Of a stretch of DNA of 64,000 bases, positions 8,216 to 18,643 are shown piece after piece. Below the pieces are notes generated by a model, which ran no database searches, was not told the DNA's origin, and saw only the letters and a program-made list of their open reading frames with translations. The stretch covers positions 1-64,000 of the forward strand of contig NW_017962931.1 of assembly GCF_001661345.1 (NCBI RefSeq). Direction: 5' to 3'. Both the position numbers and the translations under genes were made by a program. The DNA is from Ascoidea rubescens DSM 1968. Its lineage: Eukaryota > Ascomycota > Saccharomycetes > Ascoideales > Ascoideaceae. Every line of letters starts with the position of its first letter. The stretch's first letter is position 1.

Positions 8216-10585
8216 ATGATTTCCTCCAAGAATAAAGATAAAGATCAAAACTCCAACTCAAATCCTGATCAAATTCCTGATCGAAATCCTGATTCAAACC
8301 CTGATTCAAATCCTCAAGAAACCTCTTTTTTACATTTAAATTCTCTACCTTCCCCCTACCTTTCTTCTCCTTCTCCTACCTTATCCATACTCTCTTCATC
8401 TCCAAATCATTCTCAATCTCCAACTCCAATTCCTTATTCGGTGCCTATGAATTACATTACAAAATCGGATTTTAACAACACCCTCAACAAAAATTTCCAT
8501 CAAAATAGCAATGACGATAATCAATCAAACTCAAGCCCTTCATTAGTCATTCTATCTAAACAAAACTCTCAAAATAACCAAGATAGTCACAGTAATGACG
8601 CCGAGAATCTTGATTCTCTCGATAATGCCTGGTCCTTGATTCTCACTGATGATGGTCTGGAATTGGACGATATCTCTGATAACATTAACTCCACCCTACC
8701 CCAAAATAATAATATTTTAAAAAATTTAGAAAATATGGAAAATTTGGGAAAAAGCGGAAAAAGCGGAAAAATCAAAAAAAATGAAAAAAACGGAAAAATT
8801 GATAACAAAAAATTAAAGAATCCTATCTCGGATATAAACAGTTCCGACAGCAATGATAACAATATTATTTTATCTGACTGGGAAATTGAAGAAAATTTCA
8901 AATCGGATTTACTTCATATTGATAATTCTATTGATTCTCAAATTTTAAATTCTCAACTAATCAACAGCGCTAGTAACATCAAAAATCCTAATAACATCAA
9001 CAACCCCGATAACACTGATCAATCAACTTCAACCTTGAAAAACTCGTTATCTCAATCTTTTCCCAACTCAATGTCAAATTCAATGTCAAATTCAAATCCC
9101 TTATTTGATTCAAACTTGACTTTTCCCAAATTATCAATCTTAAGATCCTCCCCATCTCAATCTTCTTCATTCATAAAAACTAATGAAAAGAAAATCACAA
9201 ATCCAATCGCAAAATCCAATTCAAAATCTAATTCAAAATCCAATTCAAAATCCAATCCAAAATCCAATCCAAAATCAAGTTCAGCTCCTATACCCAATTC
9301 TGATAAAAAAACATTGTTATTGAAATTAAAATCTGAAAATTTATTTAAAAACTTATTTAAAAACAGAAATAAAAGAGATTTGGGTTTATCTTACTGGCAA
9401 AGAAGATATCGTGACAAACCTATTAAACGTCATACAAATTCGTCTACCACAAACGTTTTCGAATCTATTTGTGATTTCGTTCGCTCTCTAGTTCTATCCG
9501 TACTAATCGTAATTGCTTTTACTTATGGAAACTATATTTTTAATCAACATTATCCAAATTCCTTCTCCACTACTGTTATTGATCAATCCTCTTCTTTACT
9601 CAAGGATATCCAGGATTGTGCTTCTGATCTCGAACATTGTCTTTTAATTCCAATTGAAACTCAATTTGAAACTAGAATATCGACAGAAACTCAAATCAAA
9701 ACGAAATTATTAACAGAAACTTTTACTCAAATTTCCGTTCACACTTCCGTTTCTGTTAACGTTATTGAACATACTCAAGTCCTAACTAAAACCGAAACTG
9801 AAACTGAAACTGAATTTATTACTCAAATTCACTTGAAAACTCAAACTCAAACAGAAACTGAATATCACACTAAAACTAAAACTAATACTCAAACTAATTA
9901 TGAAATTAGTTATACAACACAGACTGTTGAGTTACCTGCGGAGACTATCATCATTGATAGGTCAACTAATCCCTTTTATTCAACTGATTTCAATTTTAAT
10001 TTCAAAAAATTTATTCATAATTTTAATAATAAATCATTCAAAAGTTATGATAATGCAAAATCTGATTTAATCAAAAATTTCCAAAAAGCTTCGAATCTTT
10101 CAAAGTTTTTAATTACAAATAATATCGAGAAAAACTCAAATAAAAAATTCAACTCGACTGATTTGCTATATCTATTAGATCATATTAATCCCGCCAACAT
10201 TAATCATTATTTGAATCTTTCTGATGCATATAAAATCTTAATCGAATTACCCGGATCTGTTTGCGTTTTATCAAATTCATCAGACTATGGAAAATGTGTT
10301 CAAAATATTAAAAAGAATTATAAAAGATTCAAAAAAGATTCAAAAAAGAAATTAGATGGATCAGTTCCCTTCTTTTCTAAGGAATTTAAAAATATCAAAT
10401 CTTTTGCTGATAAATCGATTAAAAATGTTAATGAAAAATTAAGTGAAAATTATGAAAAGCTTAAAGTCGACATTAATAAAGTGCCTACAAATGAAATTCA
10501 AAAAGTCACAGAGAATTTTAAGAAAAAAACAAAAAAGGCTAGTTTATCAGCTGGATATATCATGAAAAAATATTTTAGAAATTAA
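8216..10585 (+). CDS. Single-pass membrane protein, Ser/Asn-rich, possible ER-phagy receptor
   Basis: I do not recognise an orthologue by sequence. The 789-residue protein has a long Ser/Asn/Pro-rich N-terminal part (1-415), one hydrophobic membrane segment (about 424-446), and a C-terminal part with a Thr-Glu-Thr-Gln repeat zone (about 480-575) and Lys-rich helical stretches to the end. In the N-terminal part, acidic surroundings frame a WSLI motif (W139-I142), a plausible Atg8-interacting motif, and a second acidic Trp motif lies at W222. A cytosolic AIM, one membrane span and a lumenal part with amphipathic helices is the layout of Atg39, the nuclear-envelope autophagy receptor; this is an inference from architecture only. 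It could also be a cell-surface or ER structural protein. Confidence 0.7.
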   Translation: MISSKNKDKDQNSNSNPDQIPDRNPDSNPDSNPQETSFLHLNSLPSPYLSSPSPTLSILSSSPNHSQSPTPIPYSVPMNYITKSDFNNTLNKNFHQNSNDDNQSNSSPSLVILSKQNSQNNQDSHSNDAENLDSLDNAWSLILTDDGLELDDISDNINSTLPQNNNILKNLENMENLGKSGKSGKIKKNEKNGKIDNKKLKNPISDINSSDSNDNNIILSDWEIEENFKSDLLHIDNSIDSQILNSQLINSASNIKNPNNINNPDNTDQSTSTLKNSLSQSFPNSMSNSMSNSNPLFDSNLTFPKLSILRSSPSQSSSFIKTNEKKITNPIAKSNSKSNSKSNSKSNPKSNPKSSSAPIPNSDKKTLLLKLKSENLFKNLFKNRNKRDLGLSYWQRRYRDKPIKRHTNSSTTNVFESICDFVRSLVLSVLIVIAFTYGNYIFNQHYPNSFSTTVIDQSSSLLKDIQDCASDLEHCLLIPIETQFETRISTETQIKTKLLTETFTQISVHTSVSVNVIEHTQVLTKTETETETEFITQIHLKTQTQTETEYHTKTKTNTQTNYEISYTTQTVELPAETIIIDRSTNPFYSTDFNFNFKKFIHNFNNKSFKSYDNAKSDLIKNFQKASNLSKFLITNNIEKNSNKKFNSTDLLYLLDHINPANINHYLNLSDAYKILIELPGSVCVLSNSSDYGKCVQNIKKNYKRFKKDSKKKLDGSVPFFSKEFKNIKSFADKSIKNVNEKLSENYEKLKVDINKVPTNEIQKVTENFKKKTKKASLSAGYIMKKYFRN

Positions 10586-11325
10586 TCATTTTTTGAATGA
10601 TAAAGAGTCAAGATTTATGGATTTTTTTATTTTTTTTATTATACCTCGTATCCCCTTTCTTATCTATATCTATCACGTATTTGTTTATTTTTTTTCCATT
10701 TGACAAAGTCAAATTATTTTATTTTATTTTATTTTATTGAATTTTTTACCAATTTAGTTTTAGTTCCCTTTTTTCAAAGTTGATTAAATTTCAATTTTTT
10801 TCTAATTATTTTTATTTTATTTCCTATCTTTGTTGGAGATTTTGATACCATTTGGTTTTAAATAATTATATTATTTTCAATCTATTTTCAACGTGAAAGT
10901 TTATGGTTTTTTAAGTGGTTATTTTAAATTATAATGATAATGATGATGTTGATTTTTGTTGGTATTTTTGATGTATTAGTAAGTTCTTGGTCAAATGGTT
11001 GAATCATCTATCTTTCGGTATCTTTTGGTATCTTATACTTATATTTATATATTTATTTATACTTATATTTTTATTTATATTTATTTTACACTTGTCTATT
11101 TTTTATCTTTTTATTATCAATTGTTTATTTCTTTATATTGGTATATCCTTTTTCTTTTACAATATTAGATTTTATCTATTAAATCAATATATAACTTTAA
11201 CCCTTTTTTTAAAAAGAACAAACAAACTGTAGTCCTTTCAAGGGTTATTTACGTTGATATGAATTGAAAGAGAGATTATATACAAAAAATACATGCAGTT
11301 CATATTATACAGTGGAGAGTAATAA
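10586..11325. other. Convergent spacer, no gene seen
   Basis: This 740 bp AT-rich region between two 3' ends has T-runs and TTTTA repeats. An 81-codon ORF at 10987-11232 is low-complexity Phe/Leu/Ile and not credible. Confidence 0.5.
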
Positions 11326-11625
11326 TCATTTCGTTATTGGTGAATTATCAGACTTAGTGGTATTAGTTTTGAGGGATTTGTTCTTATCGTCGTCAGGCAA
11401 ACCAAGCAAGTCCCAGGAAGTTGAATCCATTAGTTTATTGTCCATTCTGCAACCAAGATAGCTTTTGGCAAGCAATCGACAGTTTGGAGCATTGTTTCCC
11501 TTCACCAACTGCAAACACTTCAAATACTTCTGCATCTGATCGGTGCATTCACCATCGTGGTCCAAGGGAAAAGAGCCTCTCTCTGGAGGAAAGGTCTTGA
11601 ATCTTCTGTTAAAGTTGCCAGACAT
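11326..11625 (-). CDS. COX19: Cytochrome c oxidase assembly protein Cox19
   Basis: This 99-residue protein is Cox19, a small soluble intermembrane-space/cytosol protein needed for copper delivery during cytochrome oxidase assembly. It carries the twin CX9C hairpin (C27-C37 and C49-C59), which is oxidised by Mia40. Family-specific blocks are [30 protein letters not shown] and the LGLP segment. Length matches the family (98 in S. cerevisiae). The ATG at 11625 begins the conserved MSGN start. Confidence 0.97.
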   Translation of the reverse strand: MSGNFNRRFKTFPPERGSFPLDHDGECTDQMQKYLKCLQLVKGNNAPNCRLLAKSYLGCRMDNKLMDSTSWDLLGLPDDDKNKSLKTNTTKSDNSPITK

Positions 11626-12612
11626 TGAGCAGCAGTTTTAATCGTAGTTATCAATTTATCTATCGATTCATCTGTCTCTCCAGCACCTTCAGCAAAGTCC
11701 CCACAATTAATATCGCTGATAAATGGAAAGCTCAAACACCGGTTGGTCACGGGTACACACAACACTATATGCATTGATACGCTTCACTGTGCATATTGTT
11801 ATGTTTGCACGTGTATTGTTCCAGACCCTAACCTCAAACCCCTATTTCCGCTTTGCAAGGGGTTCTGTATATATCTGCAGAGTGCGCAAGTTCGGATTTG
11901 CTCCCGAAGAGGTTTGTGGTTGTTTTGGAAATGGCTCCACAAAAAGACGTTTTTTTCCGATGCGTTTTTTTTTTCTCCCTCAAATTCTTTTTGATCTGTC
12001 TTGTTTTGAGTGGTCATATTGGAATATACCGAATATGAAACTGGTTTGAGCAATATAAATTTGGGTTATTTCCAACATTTTTGAGTCGTTGTGATAATTT
12101 GTTGAAATCTAGTCGAGATTTATATTTAAACACTGTTTTTTGACCATAAAATGGCAGATGTCATGAATTTTATACCTTCGTGCTTTGCAATTGGTCAATT
12201 TGAAATTGAATCAAGTAAACAACTTCTAAATTATAAACAAAACTCAATCTTGTTCAGCTACTTATTCTATAACTTTAATTAACTGCTTTGTTTTACTTTT
12301 TTTTGTTTCCTTTTCTTTTCTATTTTCTCCATTTTCTTTTTTTTCTATTTCCTTTCTTTTTCCTATTTTATTAATTGCTTAATTTCCTCATTTCATTTTT
12401 TTTCTTATCTTGTATTATTATATATTATTGGCTATTGCTTTCATTTTCTTTTAATATATTCCTGTTCTCTTTTAATTTCTTTTTTTTGATCCCATCCTTC
12501 ACACTTCTTTTTTTTTATTTATCCTGTTAATTTGGTGTTCAAACTATCTTCTAAATAATAAACTATAATAACCTTCAATAATAAGACCATTATTTTAATT
12601 AATTGGCTAAAA
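11626..12612. promoter_or_regulatory. Divergent promoter, COX19 / Hal4-type kinase
   Basis: The COX19-proximal part (to about 11960) is GC-richer and contains CACGTG at 11808-11813. The kinase-proximal part (12290-12560) is a long T/C-rich leader with many TTTTCT units, the usual pattern upstream of starts in this window. No ORF here is convincing. Confidence 0.55.
11808..11813. promoter_or_regulatory. CACGTG E-box upstream of COX19
   Basis: This perfect palindrome lies 183 bp upstream of the COX19 start. Cbf1-type E-boxes before respiratory genes are known in non-Saccharomyces yeasts; function here is inferred. Confidence 0.5.
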
Positions 12613-12760
12613 ATGTCTGGAAAATTATCTCCTCCAGCTATCTTGGAACCTCCAAAAGCTCATTCAAAACAGTTTTCATTTTATCATCATCCTCAAAATA
12701 GCAGTTCATTAAGTATTAAAAATTCAGATCCAAATTTAAATTCAATTAAAGACTTGCCAG

Positions 12761-12806
<46 letters not shown>

Positions 12807-15090
12807 TAATAATAATAATAATAATAACAATAATAATAATAATAACAATAATAATAATAACAATAATAACAGCAAAAGCAATAACAATGGCCATATTTTT
12901 GGATATAGTCATAAAAATAGTAACTATCATAACAATCTTACTGACAGTCCTTCTAGTTATTATCATAATAATGAGAGTCATGAAAAATTAAAAAGTAGTG
13001 GAGGCTCAATGGTTGAACTAAAAAGATACTTTAAGTCTTTTCAAAGGTCACATAGTTCAACTTCAAATCCTCCTTCACATCCTCCTTCTCCATCGAAACC
13101 ACATAGGGATCATATTGATCATAGAGATCATGTTGATCATAGGGATTATAGAGATCATAAAGATCATAAAGACCATAGAGATGATGAGAAAAGTCCTTCA
13201 AGATCCTCTTCGATATCAATAACACATTCTTTCTCCAGTTTATTTCATTTCCATCACCACCACCATCATCATAATTCAACAAATAGCACTACTCATAATA
13301 ATAACAACAACTCAACTCATACTGACTCAACTAGGCCCTCTTTAATTTCTAATAAATCTTCATCATCTTTATTTTCTTTTGGCTCAGATCACAAAAAGAA
13401 AGTACATAAAACCAATAGCTGGCAATTAGATAAAGATATTGGCGTTGGTAAAGTATTGGGTGAAGGTGCTGGTGGTTCTGTTCGTGTAATCACTAGAGAT
13501 TCTGATGGTTTAACCTTTGCTGTTAAAGAATTTCGTCCAAGAAAAAAAAATGAATCGAAAGAGGAATATGCTAAAAAGTGTAATGCTGAATATTGTGTTG
13601 GTTCAACTTTACATCATCCAAACATAATCAAAACTTTGGATATCCTTCATAGTTCAGACTCATCCAAGTTTTTTGAAATTATGCAATATTGTCCAATTGA
13701 CTTTTTTGGCGTTGTTATGAGTGGTAGAATGGCAAGATCTGAAATCAATTGCTGCTTCAAACAAATCGTAAATGGTGTTAAATATCTTCATTCAAATGGC
13801 CTAGCTCACAGAGACTTAAAATTAGATAATTGTGTGGTCACATTTGATGGAATCGTTAAAATTATTGATTTTGGTTCAGCTTTTGTATTCAAATACCCTT
13901 ATGAAGAAGTCTCTCACAAGGCTACTGGTGTTGTTGGTAGTGATCCTTATCTAGCTCCTGAAGTTTTATCTCCAAATAAATATGACTGTGAACCTGTTGA
14001 TATTTGGTCAATTGGTATCATTTACTGCTGCATGACTTTAAGAAGGTTCCCATGGAGATGCCCCAAAAGCACTGATTCAAGTTTTAAATTATTTGTCATG
14101 CCTGATGAACACCCTCATGATTATGTTCAAAGTGCTAAAGACCATCATACATTGCTAACTAAAAGAAAAGGAGAAAAATTATTAAATGAAAAACTGGAAA
14201 AAGGGAAAAAGGAAAAGGAGAAACAAAAAGAGAATAATGAAAAGAGTGATAAAAAAAGTGATAAAGAGACTTTTGTGGAAAATCCTGAAATTAAAATTGA
14301 AACCGATAAGGATCAAAAAACAGATGACACTGCTAGTGAAGAGGGTGTTGCTAAAAATTTAGAAAAAATGAAAATAAATTCAACCGAAAAGCAAACAAGT
14401 GTCTCTATTGAAACTAATATTAAAAAGGATAAAGATTCTAAAGATCCTAAAGATTCTAAAGATTCTAACAACCCAAATGAACATGCAGATGCAAACAAAA
14501 AATTTGTTGATTCTGGAGAACAAACCTCTGATCAACAAAACACTCCAGCCGAAAAAGAGACTAACCATAATCAGGAATCAAAAAAACCTAAAAAAAGAAG
14601 TTGTGATGAAAAAACAAAAACTGATGTTTCTGAAAATGTTTCTGATGAAGCTTCTACTAAATCTCATGGTCATAAACATGAAAATTCTATTCATAATGCC
14701 AATCACCACCATGTTCAAAAGAAGCAGCTTCATGGTCCATATAGACTAATGAGATTACTTCCACACGCTTCCAGACAAATAATATCAAGAATTTTAGAAA
14801 TAGATCCTGAAAAAAGAGCAACTATGAAGGAAATTTATGCGGATCCATGGTTTCAATCGATATTGTTTTGTTCAGAAGATGAACATGAAAAGCCAGTAAA
14901 TGCTTTAAATCATAACCATACTATTGTTACTGAAGATTTTATTCGATTTGAAATCTTCAAAAAAGCTAAAATGGAAGAAAAAGCAAGGTTGAAAGTTGCT
15001 CAAAAAGAAGATAATAAGGGTGATGAAAAAGACGAGATGGATGAGGAAGATAAGAAAAAAAGTGATGATGTCTCGATTTCAAGCAATTAG
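12613..15090 (+). CDS. SAT4: Hal4/Sat4-type Ser/Thr protein kinase
   Basis: The 825-residue protein belongs to the fungal NPR/HAL5 kinase family and is closest to Hal4 (Sat4)/Hrk1, which stabilise plasma-membrane potassium transporters and so control cation tolerance. The order is: poly-Asn 51-92, Ser/His-rich linker, kinase domain from W270. The glycine loop is GEGAGGSV (283-290), the catalytic Lys is K305, HRD is 399-401 and DFG starts at D419; a [10 protein letters not shown] activation segment follows. The family signature [10 protein letters not shown] is present. The kinase domain is interrupted after about residue 505 by some 195 residues of Lys/Glu/Asp-rich sequence. It resumes at [12 protein letters not shown] (about 706) and ends with the [11 protein letters not shown] block. 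S. cerevisiae Sat4 is shorter (603). The choice between Sat4 and Hrk1 is not certain. Confidence 0.88.
12762..12872 (+). repeat. AAT/AAC microsatellite encoding poly-Asn
   Basis: A run of roughly 37 AAT or AAC codons lies inside the kinase gene. Occasional AAC interruptions suggest age or selection against slippage. Confidence 0.95.
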
Positions 15091-15391
15091 GTTGATTATA
15101 ATTATTAAGATTGATTGTCAAAAGATACAATTTAAGTGTGACATAATCACTTGTTGTATTTTATAATCAATCTCTTGTTGAGTTAAAAAGAATGGTGATT
15201 ACAAAGAAGATAAGTTGCTATCGCTTGAAATTGTTGTTTAATGAGGTTGTTTTATATTAGCTTCTTAATAACTTATACTATACTATGTTGTATTATATTG
15301 AAACACGAATTTGAACAAAAAGGATTTATGATGTCTATTATAATAGTACAATATGATATAGTTTATACGAAAAAAAAAAAAGTCTATACCA
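15091..15391. other. Convergent spacer, no gene seen
   Basis: AT-rich 3'-3' spacer between the kinase and ORT1. Nothing beyond A- and T-runs was seen. Confidence 0.5.
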
Positions 15392-16401
15392 TTAATTAAA
15401 GATTAGTTTTAAATTCTCATAAGTTAAGAAAATACCTGCATTCGAAGGAATACTTTTGACAAGAGTAATGCCCAAACCAGTATAAAGGTCTCTGATTCCT
15501 TTATTTTTCAAAATAGTGAAAAAAATAGTTGAAAAAGTTGGATTTTTTATAAAACTATCGGAATTAACAATTGAATAAGTCTGAACTTTTGATTTGACTG
15601 AATCAATTGGAAAAATTGACAAATTGAAAATCATTCCAGCAGTTGCGCCGGAGATCAATAATTTTAGATTTTTAACGATTGGAGAATCATTATTTGGATT
15701 ATAATTTAACGATCTTTTCATAACTTCATATGAACCAAACCACAAACCATCTCCAATAAACTCTCTTGATAATGTTCCTAATTGGCCACTCCAAAACCCA
15801 AGAACACCATTTTTCTTGAAAATTGTTTTAACAAAAGGTAAAATATTTAAATCGCTCTTTTTTGGAACATTGTTTGCCATTAATTTAACATCATTGTTGT
15901 ATAACCTTGTTACTTGCATGTTGCATTTAATTAATTCAACGGGGGTTAAAACAAAAGAAGAAAATATCCCAGAGATTGAGCCACATAGTGTCAATACTGG
16001 AAGAGATAATTGAGCATTTTTATTGCCACCATAAAAGTTGTTTTTAATAATGTCTTGTGCAGAGTTATAAACAACAAATAAAATCGCATTTTCCAAAGCA
16101 GATCCAATCAAGGGTGAAGTTAAACCTTTATAAAAACTTGCAAAACCTTCATGATTATAAGTGTATTTGATACAGTCGAATGCACCAACAAATTTCAAAG
16201 GTTTATTTATTGGTTGAGATTGTAGTCTCACCTTTATGGTGTCCAAAGGATACTCGAGAAACTTCCCACAAGAGCCAGCAATCTACAGTTGTTAGAAAGA
16301 AAAAGCCAAATTCAAAGATGAGATATAAATTGAATGAAGCTTGAAAGTTTGATACTAACAGATCCAAAAAGAATATCTTTTCCAGAATCTAGTGGATTCA
16401 T
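15392..16401 (-). CDS. ORT1: Mitochondrial ornithine carrier Ort1 (spliced)
   Basis: This is a mitochondrial carrier family protein of 310 residues after joining exon 1 (16360-16401, 14 codons) to exon 2 (15392-16282). It has three carrier repeats with signatures PLDTIKVRLQSQ, TPVELIKCNMQ and FPIDSVKSKVQ. The segments IAGSCGKFLEYP and SPLIGSALENA closely follow yeast Ort1/Arg11, which exports ornithine from the matrix for arginine synthesis. Without the upstream exon the protein would lack half of its first membrane helix, which is why I chose the spliced model. The gene is divergent from BMT2. Confidence 0.9.
16283..16359 (-). other. Intron in ORT1
   Basis: This 77-bp intron on the minus strand has a GTTAGT donor (from 16359), a pyrimidine-rich tract, CTAAC close to the end as probable branch site, and a TAG acceptor at 16285-16283. 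Splicing joins LFGS to IAGSCG in frame. The donor is not the usual GTATGT, and the branch-to-acceptor distance is very short. Confidence 0.8.
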
Positions 16402-17055
16402 TTGTATTTTGGGTTTTTTTTCTATTTTCTTTTCGGCCAAAAATTTCTCATGCGAGAACATCTAGCTTTCTTGTGTAAATTTCACGATTTTTTTTTTGGA
16501 CAATGCTGTCTTCTCGCTGAAGATATGACGATAAAGGTGTGTTTTATAACTCCAAAGAGCCCCAGCAAAATTCTAAGATGAGTAAGATAAGTACTTCAGC
16601 AAAGAGATAGCGATAAAGAGTTTGCTGTGCAAGAAATGACCATCTTCGCAATTGCCTGAAGATGGTTGGCTTTTAGCTTCATCCAGCTTTGAATGACTTG
16701 GAATGACTTTGAATGCTTCTGTTGAGGACGCTTAATCGGCAAATTCAGATGAAGCAGAGGAAAAAGTGCTCACATCCAGCTGTGTGGGTGCTCACGCGGA
16801 TTGTGCGTTGTAGTGCGTTTATATTTTTCCGGTTGTTGCTTTTTTCAAACATTTTTCCGGGTCTGAGAATATTTGTGCACGTGCTGATACCTGTAAAAAT
16901 GCTTTTTTTTCTTAGGTGTCGACCAGATATTTGAGAAGAGAAATGAAAAACCCCAACAGATTATTATTACTCACGTGCATCACAAGTCTAAAAGCAATAT
17001 TTCCAGAATGCAAATCATCGAAAGAACTTTTCATGACTAAATGCTAAACAGATAA
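16402..17055. promoter_or_regulatory. Divergent promoter ORT1 / BMT2 with two E-boxes
   Basis: The spacer holds CACGTG at 16878-16883 and again at 16972-16977. GC content is raised at 16680-16920. No ORF or RNA gene was recognised. Confidence 0.5.
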
Positions 17056-18207
17056 ATGGGAAGGAAGAAATCATCCACAGGAAAAGGGTTTTTCAAGTCA
17101 TCTTCACGATCGATATGTCACAAAAACAGTGATCACACAGCGAGAAAGATTCCCAAAACAATAAAGCCATCAAAGGCTAGGCAGATCATTCGAAGATATC
17201 ATGTATTATTAAGAAATAAGTCCTCTATAATTTCAAAACTAAATAAGCTATTTTTGATAAAAAACGACGAATTTACTGATGCCAGAAATATTGAGGCGAT
17301 GGTAAATACTGATTATAAGAAAAGTGACTTGATATATAAGCTAATAAATAAAAATCCTCAATATAATTCAATTTACTTGACAAACAAAAATCTTATTATA
17401 GGAGAGAACCAAAAAGTCTTACCTAACAATGGAAGCGATTTCTCATCGGTTTCTCAATTAAAGACGTTCGAAAAGTTGTTTGAGAAATTGGGCAAAATCG
17501 ATGGTGAATTGGTTAATAGAGGAGGCATTGAGACCTATCAAATTGCTTCGATGGATGGTCAAGATTCCAAAAGAGGTGGTGATTCATCAAAGAGATTGAT
17601 AAAATGGGTTAATGAGTTTACCAGTGAAGACAGTAAAATAGATAATTTAAATTCTGTCTTGGAGATCGGCTCGTTGAGTACTAAAAATGAAATATCAAGA
17701 AAATATCAAAAAATTTATAGGATTGATTTAAATCCTCAAAACCCAAATATTCATAAACAAGACTTCATGAAAATGGAAATACCGAAGAAAGGAAAGGATA
17801 AATTTGATCTAATAAGTTTATCGTTAGTATTGAATTTTATGTTATCTTCAACGGATAGAGGTGAAATGTTGAAAAGAATTTGTTATTTTTTGAAAAATCC
17901 TTTAGAAGGACATATGGAAGAAAAAGGAGAAAAAAGTGGTTTAAACAGTATATATCCATCTTTATTCTTAGTGCTACCACTACCTTGTATTAAAAATTCA
18001 AGATATCTCAATTTGCAATTATTAACCGAAAAAGTAATGAAACCCTTGAATTTCAGTATAATAAAGCAACATGAATCAAATAAATTATTTTACAGTTTAT
18101 GGAAATGGCACGGTTTAAAAAAAGACACTGATATTATCAATATCAAATATAAAAAACAAACAATACAGGAAGGCTCTAATCGTAATAATTTTTCAATATC
18201 CTTTTGA
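17056..18207 (+). CDS. BMT2: 25S rRNA adenine-N1 methyltransferase Bmt2
   Basis: A 383-residue protein matching Bmt2, the nucleolar SAM-dependent enzyme that makes m1A2142 in yeast 25S rRNA. Visible blocks are a basic N-terminus (KPSKARQIIRRYH), the SAM-binding motif VLEIGSLS (about 211-218) followed by YRIDLNPQNP and QDFM, the family motif DLISLSLVLNFM, and RGEMLKRICYFL. The C-terminal block LVLPLPCIKNSRYL is also typical. Length is slightly above S. cerevisiae Bmt2 (337). Its neighbour FAF1 also acts in ribosome production, but a tRNA on the other strand separates them. Confidence 0.88.
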   Translation: MGRKKSSTGKGFFKSSSRSICHKNSDHTARKIPKTIKPSKARQIIRRYHVLLRNKSSIISKLNKLFLIKNDEFTDARNIEAMVNTDYKKSDLIYKLINKNPQYNSIYLTNKNLIIGENQKVLPNNGSDFSSVSQLKTFEKLFEKLGKIDGELVNRGGIETYQIASMDGQDSKRGGDSSKRLIKWVNEFTSEDSKIDNLNSVLEIGSLSTKNEISRKYQKIYRIDLNPQNPNIHKQDFMKMEIPKKGKDKFDLISLSLVLNFMLSSTDRGEMLKRICYFLKNPLEGHMEEKGEKSGLNSIYPSLFLVLPLPCIKNSRYLNLQLLTEKVMKPLNFSIIKQHESNKLFYSLWKWHGLKKDTDIINIKYKKQTIQEGSNRNNFSISF

Positions 18208-18402
18208 AAATATCTTAAAAATGTCTTTTTGTTTTAAACAATCCTTTTTATCAAATGCGTTTTTAGATTTTTGATTATTGAAAATTTAATTTTGCAGTAC
18301 ACAATATTCAATAGTTTTCAAGTTTTCAAGTTTTGTAGTTTTCCATTACATTTCACCTGATATAACCAGCTAAAATATCTTCTTTTAAAACAAAAAATTG
18401 GG

Positions 18403-18407
18403 AAAAA
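18403..18407 (-). terminator. Pol III T-run terminator of tRNA-Phe
   Basis: Five consecutive T residues on the minus strand start two bases after the tRNA 3' end. Confidence 0.8.
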
Positions 18408-18409
18408 GA

Positions 18410-18433
18410 TGCGATTTCTGTGGATCGAACACA

Positions 18434-18465
<32 letters not shown>

Positions 18466-18482
18466 GACTGAGCTAAAACCGC
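18410..18482 (-). tRNA. tRNA-Phe (GAA), intronless
   Basis: 73 nt fold into a full cloverleaf: acceptor stem GCGGTTT/AAATCGC (one G-U pair), D arm GCTC...GAGC, anticodon stem TCAGA/TCTGA around loop CTGAAGA, T arm CTGTG/CACAG with TTCGATC. The anticodon is GAA. The body is nearly identical to yeast tRNA-Phe, but the intron found after position 37 in the S. cerevisiae copies is absent. Internal A box (TAGCTCAGTCGG) and B box (GTTCGATCC) are present. Confidence 0.97.
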
Positions 18483-18643
18483 TACCTTTGCCTCAAATAT
18501 TCTTTTACTTTTTTACATATTAAAAATATTTATTTATTCTCAAACCCATTGTTTTGGTTTTACATTTTGTAAATTTTTTTATAGCAATTGATGGTTGATC
18601 CAAGAAAGAGAAGGCAGAGATTTTCACTGCCAGTTTATTCGTC

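Noticed and set aside
12693-12981. Minus-strand poly-Leu and poly-Ile ORFs
   Set aside because: Antisense of the AAT/AAC run in the kinase gene.
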